From: Rhizobacter sp.
GTDB lineage: Bacteria > Pseudomonadota > Gammaproteobacteria > Burkholderiales > Burkholderiaceae_C
Assembly (NCBI GenBank): GCA_025355745.1
Contig: JANXZA010000084.1
Span: forward strand, 1-64,000
Reading direction: 5' to 3'
DNA: 64,000 nt
Of the stretch, positions 35,879-45,360 are shown in pieces (the stretch's first letter is position 1; each line of letters starts with the position of its first letter). The notes beneath the pieces are model-generated. The model was not told the origin of the DNA, ran no database searches, and saw nothing but the letters and a program-made list of their open reading frames with translations. The position numbers and the translations under genes were made by a program.

Positions 35879-36184
35879 TCATCCCGGCATCACCGCGCCG
35901 CAGTTCCAGCACTGCTCGAACGGCCCGTCGATCACCTCGCGGCAGCCCGGGCAGGCCCAGTGGCGGTGCGGCGGGTTGCGCAGCTCGTGCAGCAGGCCGC
36001 GGGCATGCTCGAGCTGGTCGGCGTCCTGCACCCACAGCTCGGGCAAGGTCTGATCCGGCGGCACCTCGCCGGCGATGCTGCTGGCGTACTGGCGCTGCAC
36101 CGTGGTGGGAACGCCGGCGTGGCTCAGCAGGTCGGCCCACAGGGTGGCCAGGGCGAGGTTGGGGGCGGTGGTCAGACGTTTCAT
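35879..36184 (-). CDS. DUF2007-type protein with C-terminal zinc ribbon
   Basis: A 101-residue protein starting MKRLTTAPNLALATLWADLL. Residues 1-65 resemble DUF2007 (putative signal-transducing protein), ending in LPELWVQDADQLEHARGLLH. The C-terminus has a zinc ribbon, CPGC...CWNC, about residues 80-96. The frame is open further upstream, but the family N-terminus and position support ATG 36182-36184. It overlaps no gene and is convergent with the SDR gene (14 bp between stops). Confidence 0.78.
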   Translation of the reverse strand: MKRLTTAPNLALATLWADLLSHAGVPTTVQRQYASSIAGEVPPDQTLPELWVQDADQLEHARGLLHELRNPPHRHWACPGCREVIDGPFEQCWNCGAVMPG

Positions 36185-36286
36185 GAAGGAAGGTTCGGCC
36201 GCGAAGAGCAAGCCGGCCAACCCGAAAACAGGCGGGTCGTGTGCCGGCCTCATACTGCACCAGATTCATCATCGACGGAGACTTCC

Positions 36287-37282
36287 ATGGCCCCCCAGAC
36301 CAGCCCCACGATCCGCATCGACCAGCACGGCGGCGCCGATGCAATGCACTTGGTCGACCTGCAAGTCGGCGACCCCGGCCCGGGCGAGATTCGTATTCGC
36401 CACCACGCCTGCGGCCTGAACTACATCGACGTGTACCAGCGCTCGGGCGTGTACCAACTGCCGATGCCGCTCGCGCTCGGCATGGAGGGCGCGGGCGTGG
36501 TCGAGGCTGTGGGCGAGGGCGTGACGCACCTGAAGGCGGGTAACCGTGCCGCCTACGCCAGCAACCCGCCCGGCAGTTACTGCCTGCTGCGCGTGATGCC
36601 GGCGAAGTGCGTCGTTAGGCTGCCCGATGCGATCTCGTTCGAGACCGGCGCGGCGATGATGCTGAAAGGCCTGACGGCCCAGTACCTGCTGCGCAAGACG
36701 CTACCGCAAGAGGGCTTGCAGAGCGGCGACTTCGTGCTGTTTCATGCAGCGGCGGGCGGCGTCGGTTTGATCGCCTGCCAGTGGGCCAAGGCGCTCGGCC
36801 TGCAATTGATCGGCACCGCAGGTTCGGACGAAAAGTGCGCGCTGGCGGCCGCGAACGGTGCGGCCTTCACGATCAACTACCGCACCGAAGACTTCGCGGC
36901 ACGCGTCAAGGAAATCACCGGCGGCAAGGGCGTGAAGGTGGTCTACGACTCGGTCGGCAAGGACACTTTCGAGAAGTCGCTCGACTGCCTGCGCCCGTTT
37001 GGCCTGATGGCGAGCTTCGGCAATGCCTCGGGCGTGGTCGCACCAATCTCGCCGGGCATCCTCGGCCTGAAGGGTTCGCTGTATTTGACGCGCGCCACCC
37101 TGTTCACCCACATCGCCACGCGCGAAGCCACGCAGGCCATGGCCGACGACCTGTTTGCGGTGGTGAGCAGCGGCAAGGTGAAGATCCACATCGACCAGCG
37201 CTATGGATTGGCTGATGTAGCACAGGCGCACCGCGACCTGGAAGCGCGCAAGACGACGGGTTGCAGTGTGCTGATTCCTTGA
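36287..37282 (+). CDS. NADPH:quinone oxidoreductase (zinc-independent MDR family)
   Basis: A 331-residue quinone oxidoreductase of the Qor branch of medium-chain dehydrogenases. The N-terminal GroES-like domain includes HHACGLNYIDVYQRSGVYQL and LGMEGAGVVEAVGEGV. The nucleotide-binding domain has VLFHAAAGGVGLIACQWAKA, the AAxGGVG cofactor loop, and NYRTEDF. No zinc-ligand cysteines are at the expected positions. CGGAG precedes the ATG. It would reduce quinones with NADPH in the cytoplasm. It stands alone, its end facing lspA across a large hairpin. Confidence 0.9.
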   Translation: MAPQTSPTIRIDQHGGADAMHLVDLQVGDPGPGEIRIRHHACGLNYIDVYQRSGVYQLPMPLALGMEGAGVVEAVGEGVTHLKAGNRAAYASNPPGSYCLLRVMPAKCVVRLPDAISFETGAAMMLKGLTAQYLLRKTLPQEGLQSGDFVLFHAAAGGVGLIACQWAKALGLQLIGTAGSDEKCALAAANGAAFTINYRTEDFAARVKEITGGKGVKVVYDSVGKDTFEKSLDCLRPFGLMASFGNASGVVAPISPGILGLKGSLYLTRATLFTHIATREATQAMADDLFAVVSSGKVKIHIDQRYGLADVAQAHRDLEARKTTGCSVLIP

Positions 37283-37306
37283 CGCCCTGAACGCAAGAGA
37301 ATGCTC

Positions 37307-37410
37307 ACTCACCGCAGAGGCGCGGAGTACGCGGAGTTGCGCAGAGTGAATGCAAATGGCTTGTCTTCTCCGCGGTCCTCTGCGTACTCCGCGTCTCTGC
37401 GGTGGTGAGT
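37307..37410. repeat. Long inverted repeat between convergent genes
   Basis: The arms ACTCACCGCAGAGGCGCGGAGTACGCGGAG (left) and its near reverse complement (37369-37410, with TCCTCTGCGTACTCCGCGTC) enclose a short spacer. The left copy is 30 bp. It resembles dispersed repeats of the type ACCGCAGAGACGCGGAG found in many GC-rich bacteria. It lies between the ends of qor-like and lspA genes and could terminate transcription from both sides. Confidence 0.7.
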
Positions 37411-37423
37411 TGCAAGTCCACGA

Positions 37424-37915
37424 TCACCGCCCGCGCCGCACCCGCCGCAGCTCGTCCAGGATCAGGCAGGCCGCGCCGACCGAGATGGCGCTGTCGGCGA
37501 CGTTGAACGACGGGAAATAGTGGCCCGCGTAGTGCACCTGAATGAAGTCGACCACATAGCCGTGCAGCAGCCGGTCGATGACGTTGCCCACCGCCCCACC
37601 GAGGATCAGCGCCAGTGCCCAGCTGAACAGGCGTTGGCCGCCGTGGCTGCGCAGCATCCAGACGATGAAGACGGCGGCCAGCGCGCCCAGGCCGATGAAG
37701 AACCAGCGCTGCCAGCCGCCGGCACCGGCGAGGAACGAGAACGCCGCGCCGCTGTTGTGGACGCGCACGATGTTGAGGAACGAGGTGACGGTGTGGCTGT
37801 CGCCGAGCTGGAACATGCCCAGGATCAGCGTCTTCGTGAACTGGTCGAGCAGGACGACGATGAGGGCGATGCCGAGCCACGGGATGAGCGAGCTGGCGGA
37901 TTTTCTGATTGCCAT
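37424..37915 (-). CDS. lspA: Lipoprotein signal peptidase LspA
   Basis: A 163-residue inner-membrane aspartyl peptidase that removes signal peptides from prolipoproteins after lipidation. Four helices are present, as are the family blocks [37 protein letters not shown] and [11 protein letters not shown]. The catalytic aspartates are in NVIDR and NVADSA. The ATG lies 2 bp after the ileS stop, so it is translated with ileS. Gene order ribF-ileS-lspA is conserved in Proteobacteria. Confidence 0.95.
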   Translation of the reverse strand: MAIRKSASSLIPWLGIALIVVLLDQFTKTLILGMFQLGDSHTVTSFLNIVRVHNSGAAFSFLAGAGGWQRWFFIGLGALAAVFIVWMLRSHGGQRLFSWALALILGGAVGNVIDRLLHGYVVDFIQVHYAGHYFPSFNVADSAISVGAACLILDELRRVRRGR

Positions 37916-37917
37916 GC

Positions 37918-40818
37918 TCAAGCCACCGTGCGGATTTCGCCGGCGCCGAACAGGTTGCTCGTGCAACGTGCGCAGATCGTCGGGTGTGCGAGGTCCGCGC
38001 CCGCGTCGCCTCGGTAGTGCCAGCAGCGTTCGCATTTGATCGCGGTCGATGGGGCAACGCTCACCGCCAGTTCCACGCTCTCGGTCAGCGTGGCGCTCGA
38101 CGTGATCGTGACGAACTTCAGGTCGTTGCCCAGCGAGGCGAGCAACGCGTGGTCGCTCGCGTTCACGCCGATGCTGACGTTGGCCTGCAGTGATGAGCCG
38201 ATGCTGCCAACACTGCGCACCGCCTCGATCTCCTTGTTGACCGCGTCGCGCACTTCGCGGATGCGGCTCCACTTCGCCAGCAGCGCGCCATCGTTCCAGC
38301 CGCTCGTGTCGCTGTAAGTCTCGACGAAGATCGACGTGGTCTTGCCCGGCGCAAACAACTTCCAAGCTTCCTCGGCGGTGAAGCTCAGGAATGGCGCCGA
38401 CCAGCGCAGCATCGCGTTTGTCATGTGCCACAGGGCTGTCTGCGCCGAGCGCCGGGCCAGACTTTTCGGTGCGGTCGTGTAGAGCCTGTCCTTCAGGATG
38501 TCGAGGTAGAACGCGCCCAGGTCTTCGCTGCAGAACACCTGCAGTTTGGCCACCACCGGGTGGAACTCGAAGGCCTCGAAGTGGGCCAGCACCTCGGCCT
38601 GGAACTGCGCCGTGCGGGCCAGCGCCCAGCGGTCGATCTCCAGCATCTGGTCGAGTGGCACGGCATCGGTGGCGGCGTCGAAGTCGCTGGTGTTGGCGAG
38701 CATGAAGCGCAGCGTGTTGCGGATGCGCCGGTACGCATCGACGACTCGCGCCAAGATCTTCGCGTCGATGCCCAGGTCGCTCGAGTAGTCGGTCGCAGCA
38801 CACCACAGGCGCAGGATCTCGGCGCCGTACTTCTGCGCCGACTCGGCCAGCGGCATGTAGTTGCCCAGGCTCTTGCTCATCTTGCGGCCCGAGCCATCGA
38901 CCGTGAAGCCATGCGTCAACAGGCCGCGGTACGGCGCGCGGCCGAACATCGCGCAGGCGATCAGCAGCGAAGAGTGAAACCAGCCGCGGTGCTGGTCGTG
39001 GCCTTCGAGGTAGAGGTCGGCTTCGGGGTTGACATGGCCCTCGTCCGAATCAGCGCCGGTCGTGCCCGGGTGGCTGCCCGATTGCGCATTCAGCACATGG
39101 AAGAAGCTCGAGCCCGAGTCGAACCAGACGTCGAGGATGTCGTTGCTCTTGGTGTATTCGCCAGCCTCGGCACCGAGCAGGTCTTGTGCGGTCAGCACCG
39201 ACCAGGCCTCGACCCCGCCGGCCTCGACGACGGCCGCTGCGCGGTCCATCAAGGCCATCGTGTCGGGGTGCAGTTCGCCCGTGTCCTTGTGCAGGAAGAA
39301 GGGCAGCGGCACGCCCCAGTTGCGCTGCCGGCTGATGCACCAGTCGGGCCGGTTCGCGATCATGTCGCGCAACCGCGCCTGGCCGTTCTGCGGGTAGAAG
39401 TTGGTCGCCTCGATGGCCGCCAGCGCGAGCTGGCGCAGCGTCTGCGCCGGTGCTTCGGTGGTGAACACGCCGGCGCGCTCGGCATCGGCTTCGTCCATGC
39501 GCACGAACCACTGCGCGGCGGCGCGGTAGATCACCGGCGTCTTGTGGCGCCAGCAGTGCGGGTAGCTGTGCACCAGGGTCGAGGTGGCGAAGAGGCGGCC
39601 GGCGTCGCGCAGCGCATCGGCGATGAGCGGTGCAGCCTTCCAGATGTTCAGGCCGCCGAACAGCGGCAGCGCCGCATCGAAGCTGCCGTTGCCTTGCACC
39701 GGGTTCAGGATGTCGTCGACCGCCAAGCCGTGGGCGCGACACGAATTGAAGTCTTCGATCCCGTAGGCCGGTGCCGAGTGGACGATGCCGGTGCCGTCTT
39801 CGGCCGTGGCGTAGTCGGCCGCGTACACCGGCGCGAGGCGGTCGTAGCCTTTGTCCACGAGCGCCAGCGGGTGGTGGAAGTTCAGGCCTTCGAGCTGGTT
39901 GCCTTTTGTGATGGCGACGACCGTGCCTGCAAGGCCGTAGCGCTTCAGGCAGCTCTCGACCAGCGCGCTGGCCAGCACCAGCAGGCCGCGCTCGGTGTCG
40001 ACCAGCGCGTAGTCGATCTCGGGCCCGACGTTCAACGCCTGGTTCGCCGGGATCGTCCACGCGGTGGTGGTCCAGATGACGATGAAGGCGTCCCTGGCAA
40101 CCATCGCGTCCGTCGCGAATGAAGCCGGCAAGCCGAACGCTGCGGCGAGCTTGGCGGGCTCGGCGGCGAGGAAGCCGACGTCCACCGTCTGCGACTTCTT
40201 GTCGGCGTACTCGATCTCGAATTCGGCCAGCGACGAGCCGCAGTCGAAGCACCAGTAGACCGGCTTCAGGCCGCGGTAGACGAAGCCGCGCTCGATGACC
40301 TTCTTCAACGCGCGGATCTCGTTCGCCTCGTTGCCGAAGTCCATCGTGCGGTACGGGTGGTCCCAGTCGCCGAGCACGCCCAGGCGCATGAAGTCGGCGC
40401 GCTGTTCGGCGATCTGCTCGGTGGCGTAGGCGCGGCTTTTGGCCTGCACGTCGGCGCGGCTCAGCTGGCGGCCGAAGGTCTTCTCGATCTGGTTTTCGAT
40501 CGGCAGGCCGTGGCAGTCCCAGCCTGGTGTGTAGCGCGCGTCCAGGCCCTTCAGTTGACGCGCCTTGACGATCATGTCTTTCAGGATCTTGTTCGCCGCG
40601 TGGCCGACGTGCAGCACGCCGTTGGCATACGGCGGGCCGTCGTGCAGCACGAAGCGCGGCTGGCCGCAGCGCGCGTCGCGCAACTGCTTGTAGATGCCCT
40701 GGTCCTGCCATTCCTTGACCCAGCCCGGCTCGCGCTTCGGCAGGTCGCCGCGCATCAGGAACGGGGTGTCGGGCAGGTTCAGCGTGGCGCGGTAGTCGGT
40801 GGCGGCTTCAGTGGACAT
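37918..40818 (-). CDS. ileS: Isoleucyl-tRNA synthetase
   Basis: A 966-residue class I tRNA synthetase charging tRNA-Ile. HIGH-type motif HVGHAANK is near residue 60 and KMSKSLGN near 640. The editing domain lies between, with [20 protein letters not shown]-terminal zinc ribbon, [12 protein letters not shown]...CARC, closes the protein. The start was set to ATG 40816-40818 ([20 protein letters not shown]), because the upstream frame translates the palindromic repeat. It is in the housekeeping run with ribF and lspA. Confidence 0.97.
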   Translation of the reverse strand: MSTEAATDYRATLNLPDTPFLMRGDLPKREPGWVKEWQDQGIYKQLRDARCGQPRFVLHDGPPYANGVLHVGHAANKILKDMIVKARQLKGLDARYTPGWDCHGLPIENQIEKTFGRQLSRADVQAKSRAYATEQIAEQRADFMRLGVLGDWDHPYRTMDFGNEANEIRALKKVIERGFVYRGLKPVYWCFDCGSSLAEFEIEYADKKSQTVDVGFLAAEPAKLAAAFGLPASFATDAMVARDAFIVIWTTTAWTIPANQALNVGPEIDYALVDTERGLLVLASALVESCLKRYGLAGTVVAITKGNQLEGLNFHHPLALVDKGYDRLAPVYAADYATAEDGTGIVHSAPAYGIEDFNSCRAHGLAVDDILNPVQGNGSFDAALPLFGGLNIWKAAPLIADALRDAGRLFATSTLVHSYPHCWRHKTPVIYRAAAQWFVRMDEADAERAGVFTTEAPAQTLRQLALAAIEATNFYPQNGQARLRDMIANRPDWCISRQRNWGVPLPFFLHKDTGELHPDTMALMDRAAAVVEAGGVEAWSVLTAQDLLGAEAGEYTKSNDILDVWFDSGSSFFHVLNAQSGSHPGTTGADSDEGHVNPEADLYLEGHDQHRGWFHSSLLIACAMFGRAPYRGLLTHGFTVDGSGRKMSKSLGNYMPLAESAQKYGAEILRLWCAATDYSSDLGIDAKILARVVDAYRRIRNTLRFMLANTSDFDAATDAVPLDQMLEIDRWALARTAQFQAEVLAHFEAFEFHPVVAKLQVFCSEDLGAFYLDILKDRLYTTAPKSLARRSAQTALWHMTNAMLRWSAPFLSFTAEEAWKLFAPGKTTSIFVETYSDTSGWNDGALLAKWSRIREVRDAVNKEIEAVRSVGSIGSSLQANVSIGVNASDHALLASLGNDLKFVTITSSATLTESVELAVSVAPSTAIKCERCWHYRGDAGADLAHPTICARCTSNLFGAGEIRTVA

Positions 40819-40845
40819 GGTCGGACTCGAATGGTTTTCTCCCTC

Positions 40846-40966
40846 GCCCCTTTGGGGAGAGGGTTGGGGTGACGGGCGGGGCGGCACTGGCGGGGTGAGC
40901 ATGCTGCTCAGAGGTCGGCGGGCTGCCGGCCGTCACCCCGATCCTCTGCCCTGCAGAGCAGAGGAT
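40846..40966. repeat. Palindromic dispersed repeats between ribF and ileS
   Basis: CCCTTTGGGGAGAGGGTTGGGGTGA at about 40849-40873 belongs to the same CCAACCCTCTCCC repeat family as the element at 15750-15870. A second hairpin, ATCCTCTGC/GCAGAGGAT (40941-40966), lies 70 bp to the right and carries a related GTCACCCCGATCCTCTG context. Both would be transcribed within the ribF-ileS message and may modulate termination or processing. Confidence 0.6.
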
Positions 40967-40979
40967 GAAGAGCGCGCGA

Positions 40980-42005
40980 TCAACTAATTCGGTCGCGGCT
41001 CGTCTGGCGATGTTGCGCGGCGTGCGCGGCCAGAAACGAGGCTGCATTCACCGCGTCGGCATGGATCGCGGCCGTGAGCGCCTCCAGCCCGTCGTAGCGG
41101 GCTTCGTCGCGAAGTTTGTGCAGCAGTTCCACGCTGACGAGTCTACCGTAGCCCCCTTCCGTGCCGAGCCCCTCGGGCCAGCGCAGGCAATGCACTTCGA
41201 GCAGCACCCGGCCGCTGTCGTCCACCGTCGGCCGCTTGCCAAGACTCGCGACGCCGTCGATTGGCTCCGTGCCCAAGCCGTGGGTGCGCACCGCGTAGAT
41301 GCCCAGCGCCGCCGGCCGCGGGTGGTCGAAGCGCAGGTTCAGGGTGCGAAAGCCGTCGCTCGCGTCGGCGGCGCTCGAGCCCAGGCTGCGGCCGAGCTTG
41401 CGACCGTGGATGACATGGCCGCTGATGCTGTAGGGGCGGCCGAGAAGTGCGCTCGCGCTCGTCATGTCGCCGCTGGCCAGCGCCGCGCGCACGGCCGAGC
41501 TGGAGACGCGCAGGCCGCGCACTTCGTAGCTGTTCATGCGTGCCACGTCGAAGCCGGCCTGCTGGCCAGCGGCATCCAGCATCGCGTAGTCACCGGCGCG
41601 TTTCGCACCGAAGCGGAAGTCGTCCCCGACCAGCACGTACTTCGTGCCCAGGCCGCGCACCAGAACGTTGTCGATGAAGGCCTGCGGCGTCTGCGCGGCG
41701 AAGGTGCGGTCGAAGCGCAGCACCACGGCCTGGTCGATGCCGCAGCGCGCCAGTTCGCTGAGCTTGTCGCGCAAGGTGGCGATGCGCGCCGGCGCGAGTT
41801 CGGGCTTGCCGGCGAGCAGCGCGAAGTAGTCGCGCGGGTGCGGCTCGAAGGTCATCACGCACGAGGGCAGGTTGCGGTGATGGGCCTCGGAGCGCAGCAG
41901 CGCCAGCATCGCCTGATGACCGCGGTGCACACCGTCGAAGTTGCCGATGGTCAGTGCGCAGGCGGGCGCGATGCCGGGGTGCTGGAAGCCACGAAACACT
42001 TGCAT
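40980..42005 (-). CDS. ribF: Bifunctional riboflavin kinase/FAD synthetase RibF
   Basis: A 341-residue enzyme making FMN and FAD. The N-terminal FAD synthetase has TIGNFDGVHRGHQAML and YVLVGDDFRFGAKRAGD. The C-terminal riboflavin kinase begins with GRPYSISGHVIHGRKLGRSL. An eight-residue SSAADASD insertion follows, and then GFRTLNLRF, where most relatives read GFPTLN or GFPTAN. Loss of the Pro and the insertion lie in the ATP/flavin-binding loop, so kinase activity should be tested. The start ATG 42005 gives the family N-terminus MQVFRGFQHPG. It is first gene of the ribF-ileS-lspA cluster. Confidence 0.93.
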   Translation of the reverse strand: MQVFRGFQHPGIAPACALTIGNFDGVHRGHQAMLALLRSEAHHRNLPSCVMTFEPHPRDYFALLAGKPELAPARIATLRDKLSELARCGIDQAVVLRFDRTFAAQTPQAFIDNVLVRGLGTKYVLVGDDFRFGAKRAGDYAMLDAAGQQAGFDVARMNSYEVRGLRVSSSAVRAALASGDMTSASALLGRPYSISGHVIHGRKLGRSLGSSAADASDGFRTLNLRFDHPRPAALGIYAVRTHGLGTEPIDGVASLGKRPTVDDSGRVLLEVHCLRWPEGLGTEGGYGRLVSVELLHKLRDEARYDGLEALTAAIHADAVNAASFLAAHAAQHRQTSRDRIS

Positions 42006-42093
42006 GCGCCGGATTATCGGTGGCACGCCGGCCCCTTGGCGGCACGGCTTGCCGGCTCACCGGCGGCACGGCGAACCGTGCCGACCGGCGCCC

Positions 42094-43302
42094 TCACGCC
42101 GCCGCTGATCGAGGCACTTGCTTCAGGTGGCGATACACCAGGCCGCGCGACACGCCGAGCCGGCGGGCCGCCTTCGAGACATTGCCTTCGCAGGCTGCAA
42201 CGGTCTGCTCGATCAGGTGCCGGTCGGTGTCGCGCAGGGTTCCGGCCGGCGCGCTGGTGGCGGGGGGCGTGGCGAGCGGCAGGGCCGCCGCAGCGCCCGG
42301 GTCGCCCGCCGGCGCCGGTCGGCCCAGCGCGTGGAGCCGCACCGCACCGTCGCGCGACTGCATGCGCGCCGCCAGCCACACGTTCAGGCCGTTCGGCAGC
42401 CGGTGCAGCGTGGCCTGCGGCTCGCGCGTCAGGCGGGCGAGGCGGATCGCATCGAGGCCGAAGACCTCGTCGGTGCGCAGGCCGGTTTCGCCTTGCGTCA
42501 CGCCGAGCAGGCGCGCGGCGGCGTGGTTGACCCAGGCGATGCGGCCGTTCGAGTCGAGCCCGGCCAGGCCCTCCATCGGCGTGCCCAGCAGCGCCGGCGA
42601 GGTTTGCAGGTGCACGACGATGTGCTCGTTCGACTGGGCCCGCAGCAGCCGGTTCTCGATCGTCGTGGCGTACAGCGCGACCACCGCCGCAGCGTCGAAG
42701 CCGAACGCCCGCGACTCGCTTGAGACATCGAGCACGGCCGCGAGTTGCCCGTGCACGTCGCGGATCGGTGCGGCCGCGCAGTGCAGCACCTGCAGATGGC
42801 TGAAGAAGTGCTCGCCGCCCAGCACCACGCAGGGCTGGCCGGTGCGCATCGTCACGCCGGGAGCGCCGGTGCCGACGTGCGCTTCGTCCAGGCTCACGCC
42901 GACGCGCCGCGCCAACGGCAGCAGCACCTCGCCATGGTCGGCAGCCGAGCGTGTGGCATGCACGACCACGCCTTGCGCGTCGGTCAGGATCGCGGTGCAG
43001 GCGGTGCCGGCGAGTGCGTTTTCGAGCTGGTTCAGATCGTTTGCCGCGGCGTGCAGCAGCAACCGGCTGCGGCCCAGCGCCGAATGCACACGGCTCGGCG
43101 TGACCGGGTTGAAGGCGATGCGTTCGACCGGGTCGCGCTTGCCCTGCACGCAGCGCGACCACGACTGGATCACGCTCTCGCTGACCAGGCCGGAGGGCCG
43201 CACGCCCTCGTCGAAATAGCGCTGCCGCGCCAGCGCCAGACGCTGCTGCGGGGTCGAGAAAAACGGCTGGGCGGGCAGGGGGTTGACGAGTCGTTGATTC
43301 AC
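42094..43302 (-). CDS. AcoR-like regulator lacking the AAA+ domain
   Basis: About 402 residues. An N-terminal sensory region with GAF-like sequence (ALAGTACTAILTDAQG, then HVGTGAPGVTMRTGQPCVVL, HFFSHLQVLHCAAAPIRDVH) precedes a PAS-like segment (SNGRIAWVNHAAARLLGV). A Fis-type helix-turn-helix (ACEGNVSKAARRLGVSRGLV) follows. This is the AcoR/sigma-54 activator layout without the AAA+ ATPase module; the sequence passes from PAS directly into a Pro/Ala linker and HTH. Such a protein cannot open sigma-54 promoters and likely acts as a repressor or sigma-70 regulator. A GTG at 43300-43302 with GGAG upstream was chosen as start. It heads the alcohol-oxidation island. Confidence 0.82.
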   Translation of the reverse strand: MNQRLVNPLPAQPFFSTPQQRLALARQRYFDEGVRPSGLVSESVIQSWSRCVQGKRDPVERIAFNPVTPSRVHSALGRSRLLLHAAANDLNQLENALAGTACTAILTDAQGVVVHATRSAADHGEVLLPLARRVGVSLDEAHVGTGAPGVTMRTGQPCVVLGGEHFFSHLQVLHCAAAPIRDVHGQLAAVLDVSSESRAFGFDAAAVVALYATTIENRLLRAQSNEHIVVHLQTSPALLGTPMEGLAGLDSNGRIAWVNHAAARLLGVTQGETGLRTDEVFGLDAIRLARLTREPQATLHRLPNGLNVWLAARMQSRDGAVRLHALGRPAPAGDPGAAAALPLATPPATSAPAGTLRDTDRHLIEQTVAACEGNVSKAARRLGVSRGLVYRHLKQVPRSAAA

Positions 43303-43415
43303 ACGCGCTCCACGATGAACAGGGGCAGAAACGCGTGGATTGTGCGCCTGGCGTGCCAGCCGCATGTCAGCGCTTGCACCAACGATCGGGCTGGCGCGAG
43401 CCTGCCTGCGACCTG

Positions 43416-43451
43416 ACGCGCGGGTCAACGCGCGGGTCAACGCGCACGTCA
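43416..43451. repeat. 12-bp tandem repeat, three copies
   Basis: ACGCGCGGGTCA is repeated twice exactly and once with changes (ACGCGCACGTCA). It lies in the gap between the end of the beta-propeller gene and the AcoR-like gene. Nothing else is recognised in the gap. Confidence 0.6.
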
Positions 43452-43458
43452 ACGCGGA

Positions 43459-44406
43459 TCACCGAATCGCCACGCCCCATGGCAGCTTACCGACCGCGAT
43501 GTCACTGAGCTTGAGGTTGCTTTCGGTGTCGATCACCGAGACCACGCCCGAGCGCCCGCAGGCCACGTACAGCTTCTTGCCATCCGGCGTGAGCGCCATA
43601 TTCCAGGGCCGCTGGCCGACCGGGATGGTGGCCACGATCGTGTTACTGGCCGTGTCGAGCACCGAGACGCTCGCGTCGCCGCCGTTGGAGATAAAGACCC
43701 GCTTGCCGTCCGGGTGCACGGTGATGCCGTTGCTGCGCAGCCCGGCCTTGACTTTCGCCAGCACCTTGAAGGCAGTTGCGTCCAGCACATAGACCTCGTT
43801 GGAGTTCTCGGTTGCGACGTAGGCGCGCTGGCTGTCGGGCGAAAAGCCGAGGCCGCGGGGCCGGTCGCCGACCGGAATCTGCGCGACCTGCTTGCGCGCC
43901 GCGAAGTCGATCACGTTCACGGCCTCACCTTCCTCGGCGCTGACGAAAACGTACTTGCCATCGGGAGTGAACACGGCGTGTTCGGGGTTCTTGCCACCGA
44001 CTTGCACCACGAACGCTTTACGGTTGGTGCGCGTGTTGACGAATGCCACGTCGTTGCTTTCTTCAACCGCCACGGCCAGCCAGCGGCCGTCGGGCGAGAT
44101 GCCCACGCCCTCGGGCGACTCGCCGAGCGCGATCACGCCGCTTTGCTTGCGCGCCACCAGATCGACCATCACCAGCCGGTTGTTCGGCTGGTCGCTCACG
44201 TACGCGGTGCGGCCGTCGAGGCTGACCACGGTGCCGCGCGGCTTCTTGCCGGAAGCGATCTCGGCGACCACCTGGTCGGTGGCGGTGTCGATCACGCTCA
44301 GCGTGCTCGAACCCTCGTTCGGGACGTAGGCGAACGGTGCCGCGCACACCGCGCCGGGCACCATCACGGCCACTGCACAGATCGAAAAAAATGATCGAAT
44401 CAACAT
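43459..44406 (-). CDS. YVTN-repeat beta-propeller protein, PQQ-cluster associated
   Basis: A 315-residue secreted protein with a signal peptide (SICAVAVMVPGAVCAAPFAY). It then has about seven YVTN/NHL-type blades, each with the pattern D-G-x-x-x-Y-V (TPDGKYVFVSAEEGEAVNVI, FSPDSQRAYVATENSNEVYV, HPDGKRVFISNGGDASVSVL). Proteins of this kind are regularly encoded beside PQQ-dependent alcohol oxidation genes and are presumed periplasmic. The role, perhaps cofactor or cytochrome handling, is unknown. It is oriented towards the AcoR-like gene. Confidence 0.85.
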   Translation of the reverse strand: MLIRSFFSICAVAVMVPGAVCAAPFAYVPNEGSSTLSVIDTATDQVVAEIASGKKPRGTVVSLDGRTAYVSDQPNNRLVMVDLVARKQSGVIALGESPEGVGISPDGRWLAVAVEESNDVAFVNTRTNRKAFVVQVGGKNPEHAVFTPDGKYVFVSAEEGEAVNVIDFAARKQVAQIPVGDRPRGLGFSPDSQRAYVATENSNEVYVLDATAFKVLAKVKAGLRSNGITVHPDGKRVFISNGGDASVSVLDTASNTIVATIPVGQRPWNMALTPDGKKLYVACGRSGVVSVIDTESNLKLSDIAVGKLPWGVAIR

Positions 44407-44468
44407 GAGGTTTCAGCCTGGGAGTGTGAGAGAGAGGGTGGCGATTGGGCTTGCAACACGGACGGCGA

Positions 44469-44559
44469 AGTGCCAAGTGCCAAGTGCGAAGTGCGAAGTG
44501 CGAAGTGCCTAGTGCCTAGTGCTTAGTGCTTAGTGCGTAGTGCGTAGTGCGTAGTGCGT
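44469..44559. repeat. 7-bp tandem repeat with stepwise variants
   Basis: Thirteen consecutive 7-bp units of the form AGTGCNN occupy the gap upstream of the cytochrome b561 gene end. The variable two bases come in blocks: CA twice, GA three times, CT twice, TT twice, GT four times. It ends about 20 bp before the b561 stop codon. Confidence 0.8.
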
Positions 44560-44579
44560 GGCGTGATGAGCCCGTGGCC

Positions 44580-45143
44580 CTAGGCCGGCCGCTTGAACCA
44601 GATGCGGGAAAAGACCGCGTCGCGGTCGACCAGCGCATGCTTCAAGGCTGCCGCCACATGCACCGCGATGAGCCCGCAGAACAGGAATGCCGTGACGATG
44701 TGGATGCCGTTGAAGACGGCGTACCACGACGGCGAAACAGGGCCCCAGGGCTTCAGTGCAAGGCCGAAAAACTTGACGCCGTACTTGCTGAAATTGGAGC
44801 CGAGATAGCCCGACAGCGGCATCACCAGCATGCAGGCGTATAGCAGGCGGTGGCTCCACTGCGATGTGCTGCGCTGCCATTCCGACAGCGCCAGCGGCCA
44901 GGCCGGCGGACGATGCTTCAGCCGCCACACCAGCCGCACCACGATCAGCAGCGCCAGCACGATGCCGAACGATTTATGCAGGTTGATGGTGGCCGCCCGG
45001 GCCGGCGTGCCACGCGGGGCGATGTCGTCGAGCAGGAAGCCGAAGGTGATTTGCGCCAGCAGGGCCGCGCCGATCAGCCAATGCAGCGTGATCGCGACGC
45101 GGCCATAGCGCGCTGCAGGCGTCGATGCGTGGGCCGGATTCAT
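44580..45143 (-). CDS. Cytochrome b561 family protein
   Basis: A 187-residue di-haem membrane cytochrome of the bacterial b561 type. There are four helices with the ligand histidines in VAITLHWLIGAALLAQITFG (His), NLHKSFGIVLALLIVVRLVW, WSHRLLYACMLVMPLSGYLG and IHIVTAFLFCGLIAVHVAAA. It probably passes electrons to or from the quinone pool for the dehydrogenases nearby. Start at ATG 45143 (MNPAHAS), with an alternative ATG six codons upstream. Neither has a strong ribosome site. Confidence 0.85.
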   Translation of the reverse strand: MNPAHASTPAARYGRVAITLHWLIGAALLAQITFGFLLDDIAPRGTPARAATINLHKSFGIVLALLIVVRLVWRLKHRPPAWPLALSEWQRSTSQWSHRLLYACMLVMPLSGYLGSNFSKYGVKFFGLALKPWGPVSPSWYAVFNGIHIVTAFLFCGLIAVHVAAALKHALVDRDAVFSRIWFKRPA

Positions 45144-45360
45144 GACGATTAGTTTACCCATCGGTACAGCCCCGGGTCGAGTGGTTTGCAAGGCCGTCGC
45201 GCAACACGCATGCGACTGCCGATGCGCGCGCGCCGCCCGCACTGTCCTGAAACGAGACAGCGACTCGGCGCACAACACAGGGCAAACCGCGCTTCGACTT
45301 TCTGCGCCGGTGGTCAAGAATCTGCGACGTTGCCAGTCCAGTCCCCTGGAAAAACTGCGG

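Noticed and set aside
38425-40122. Long plus-strand frame of about 565 codons opposite ileS
   Set aside because: It is the antisense shadow of a highly conserved GC-rich gene; composition (Arg/His/Gln-rich) and lack of motifs mark it as non-coding.
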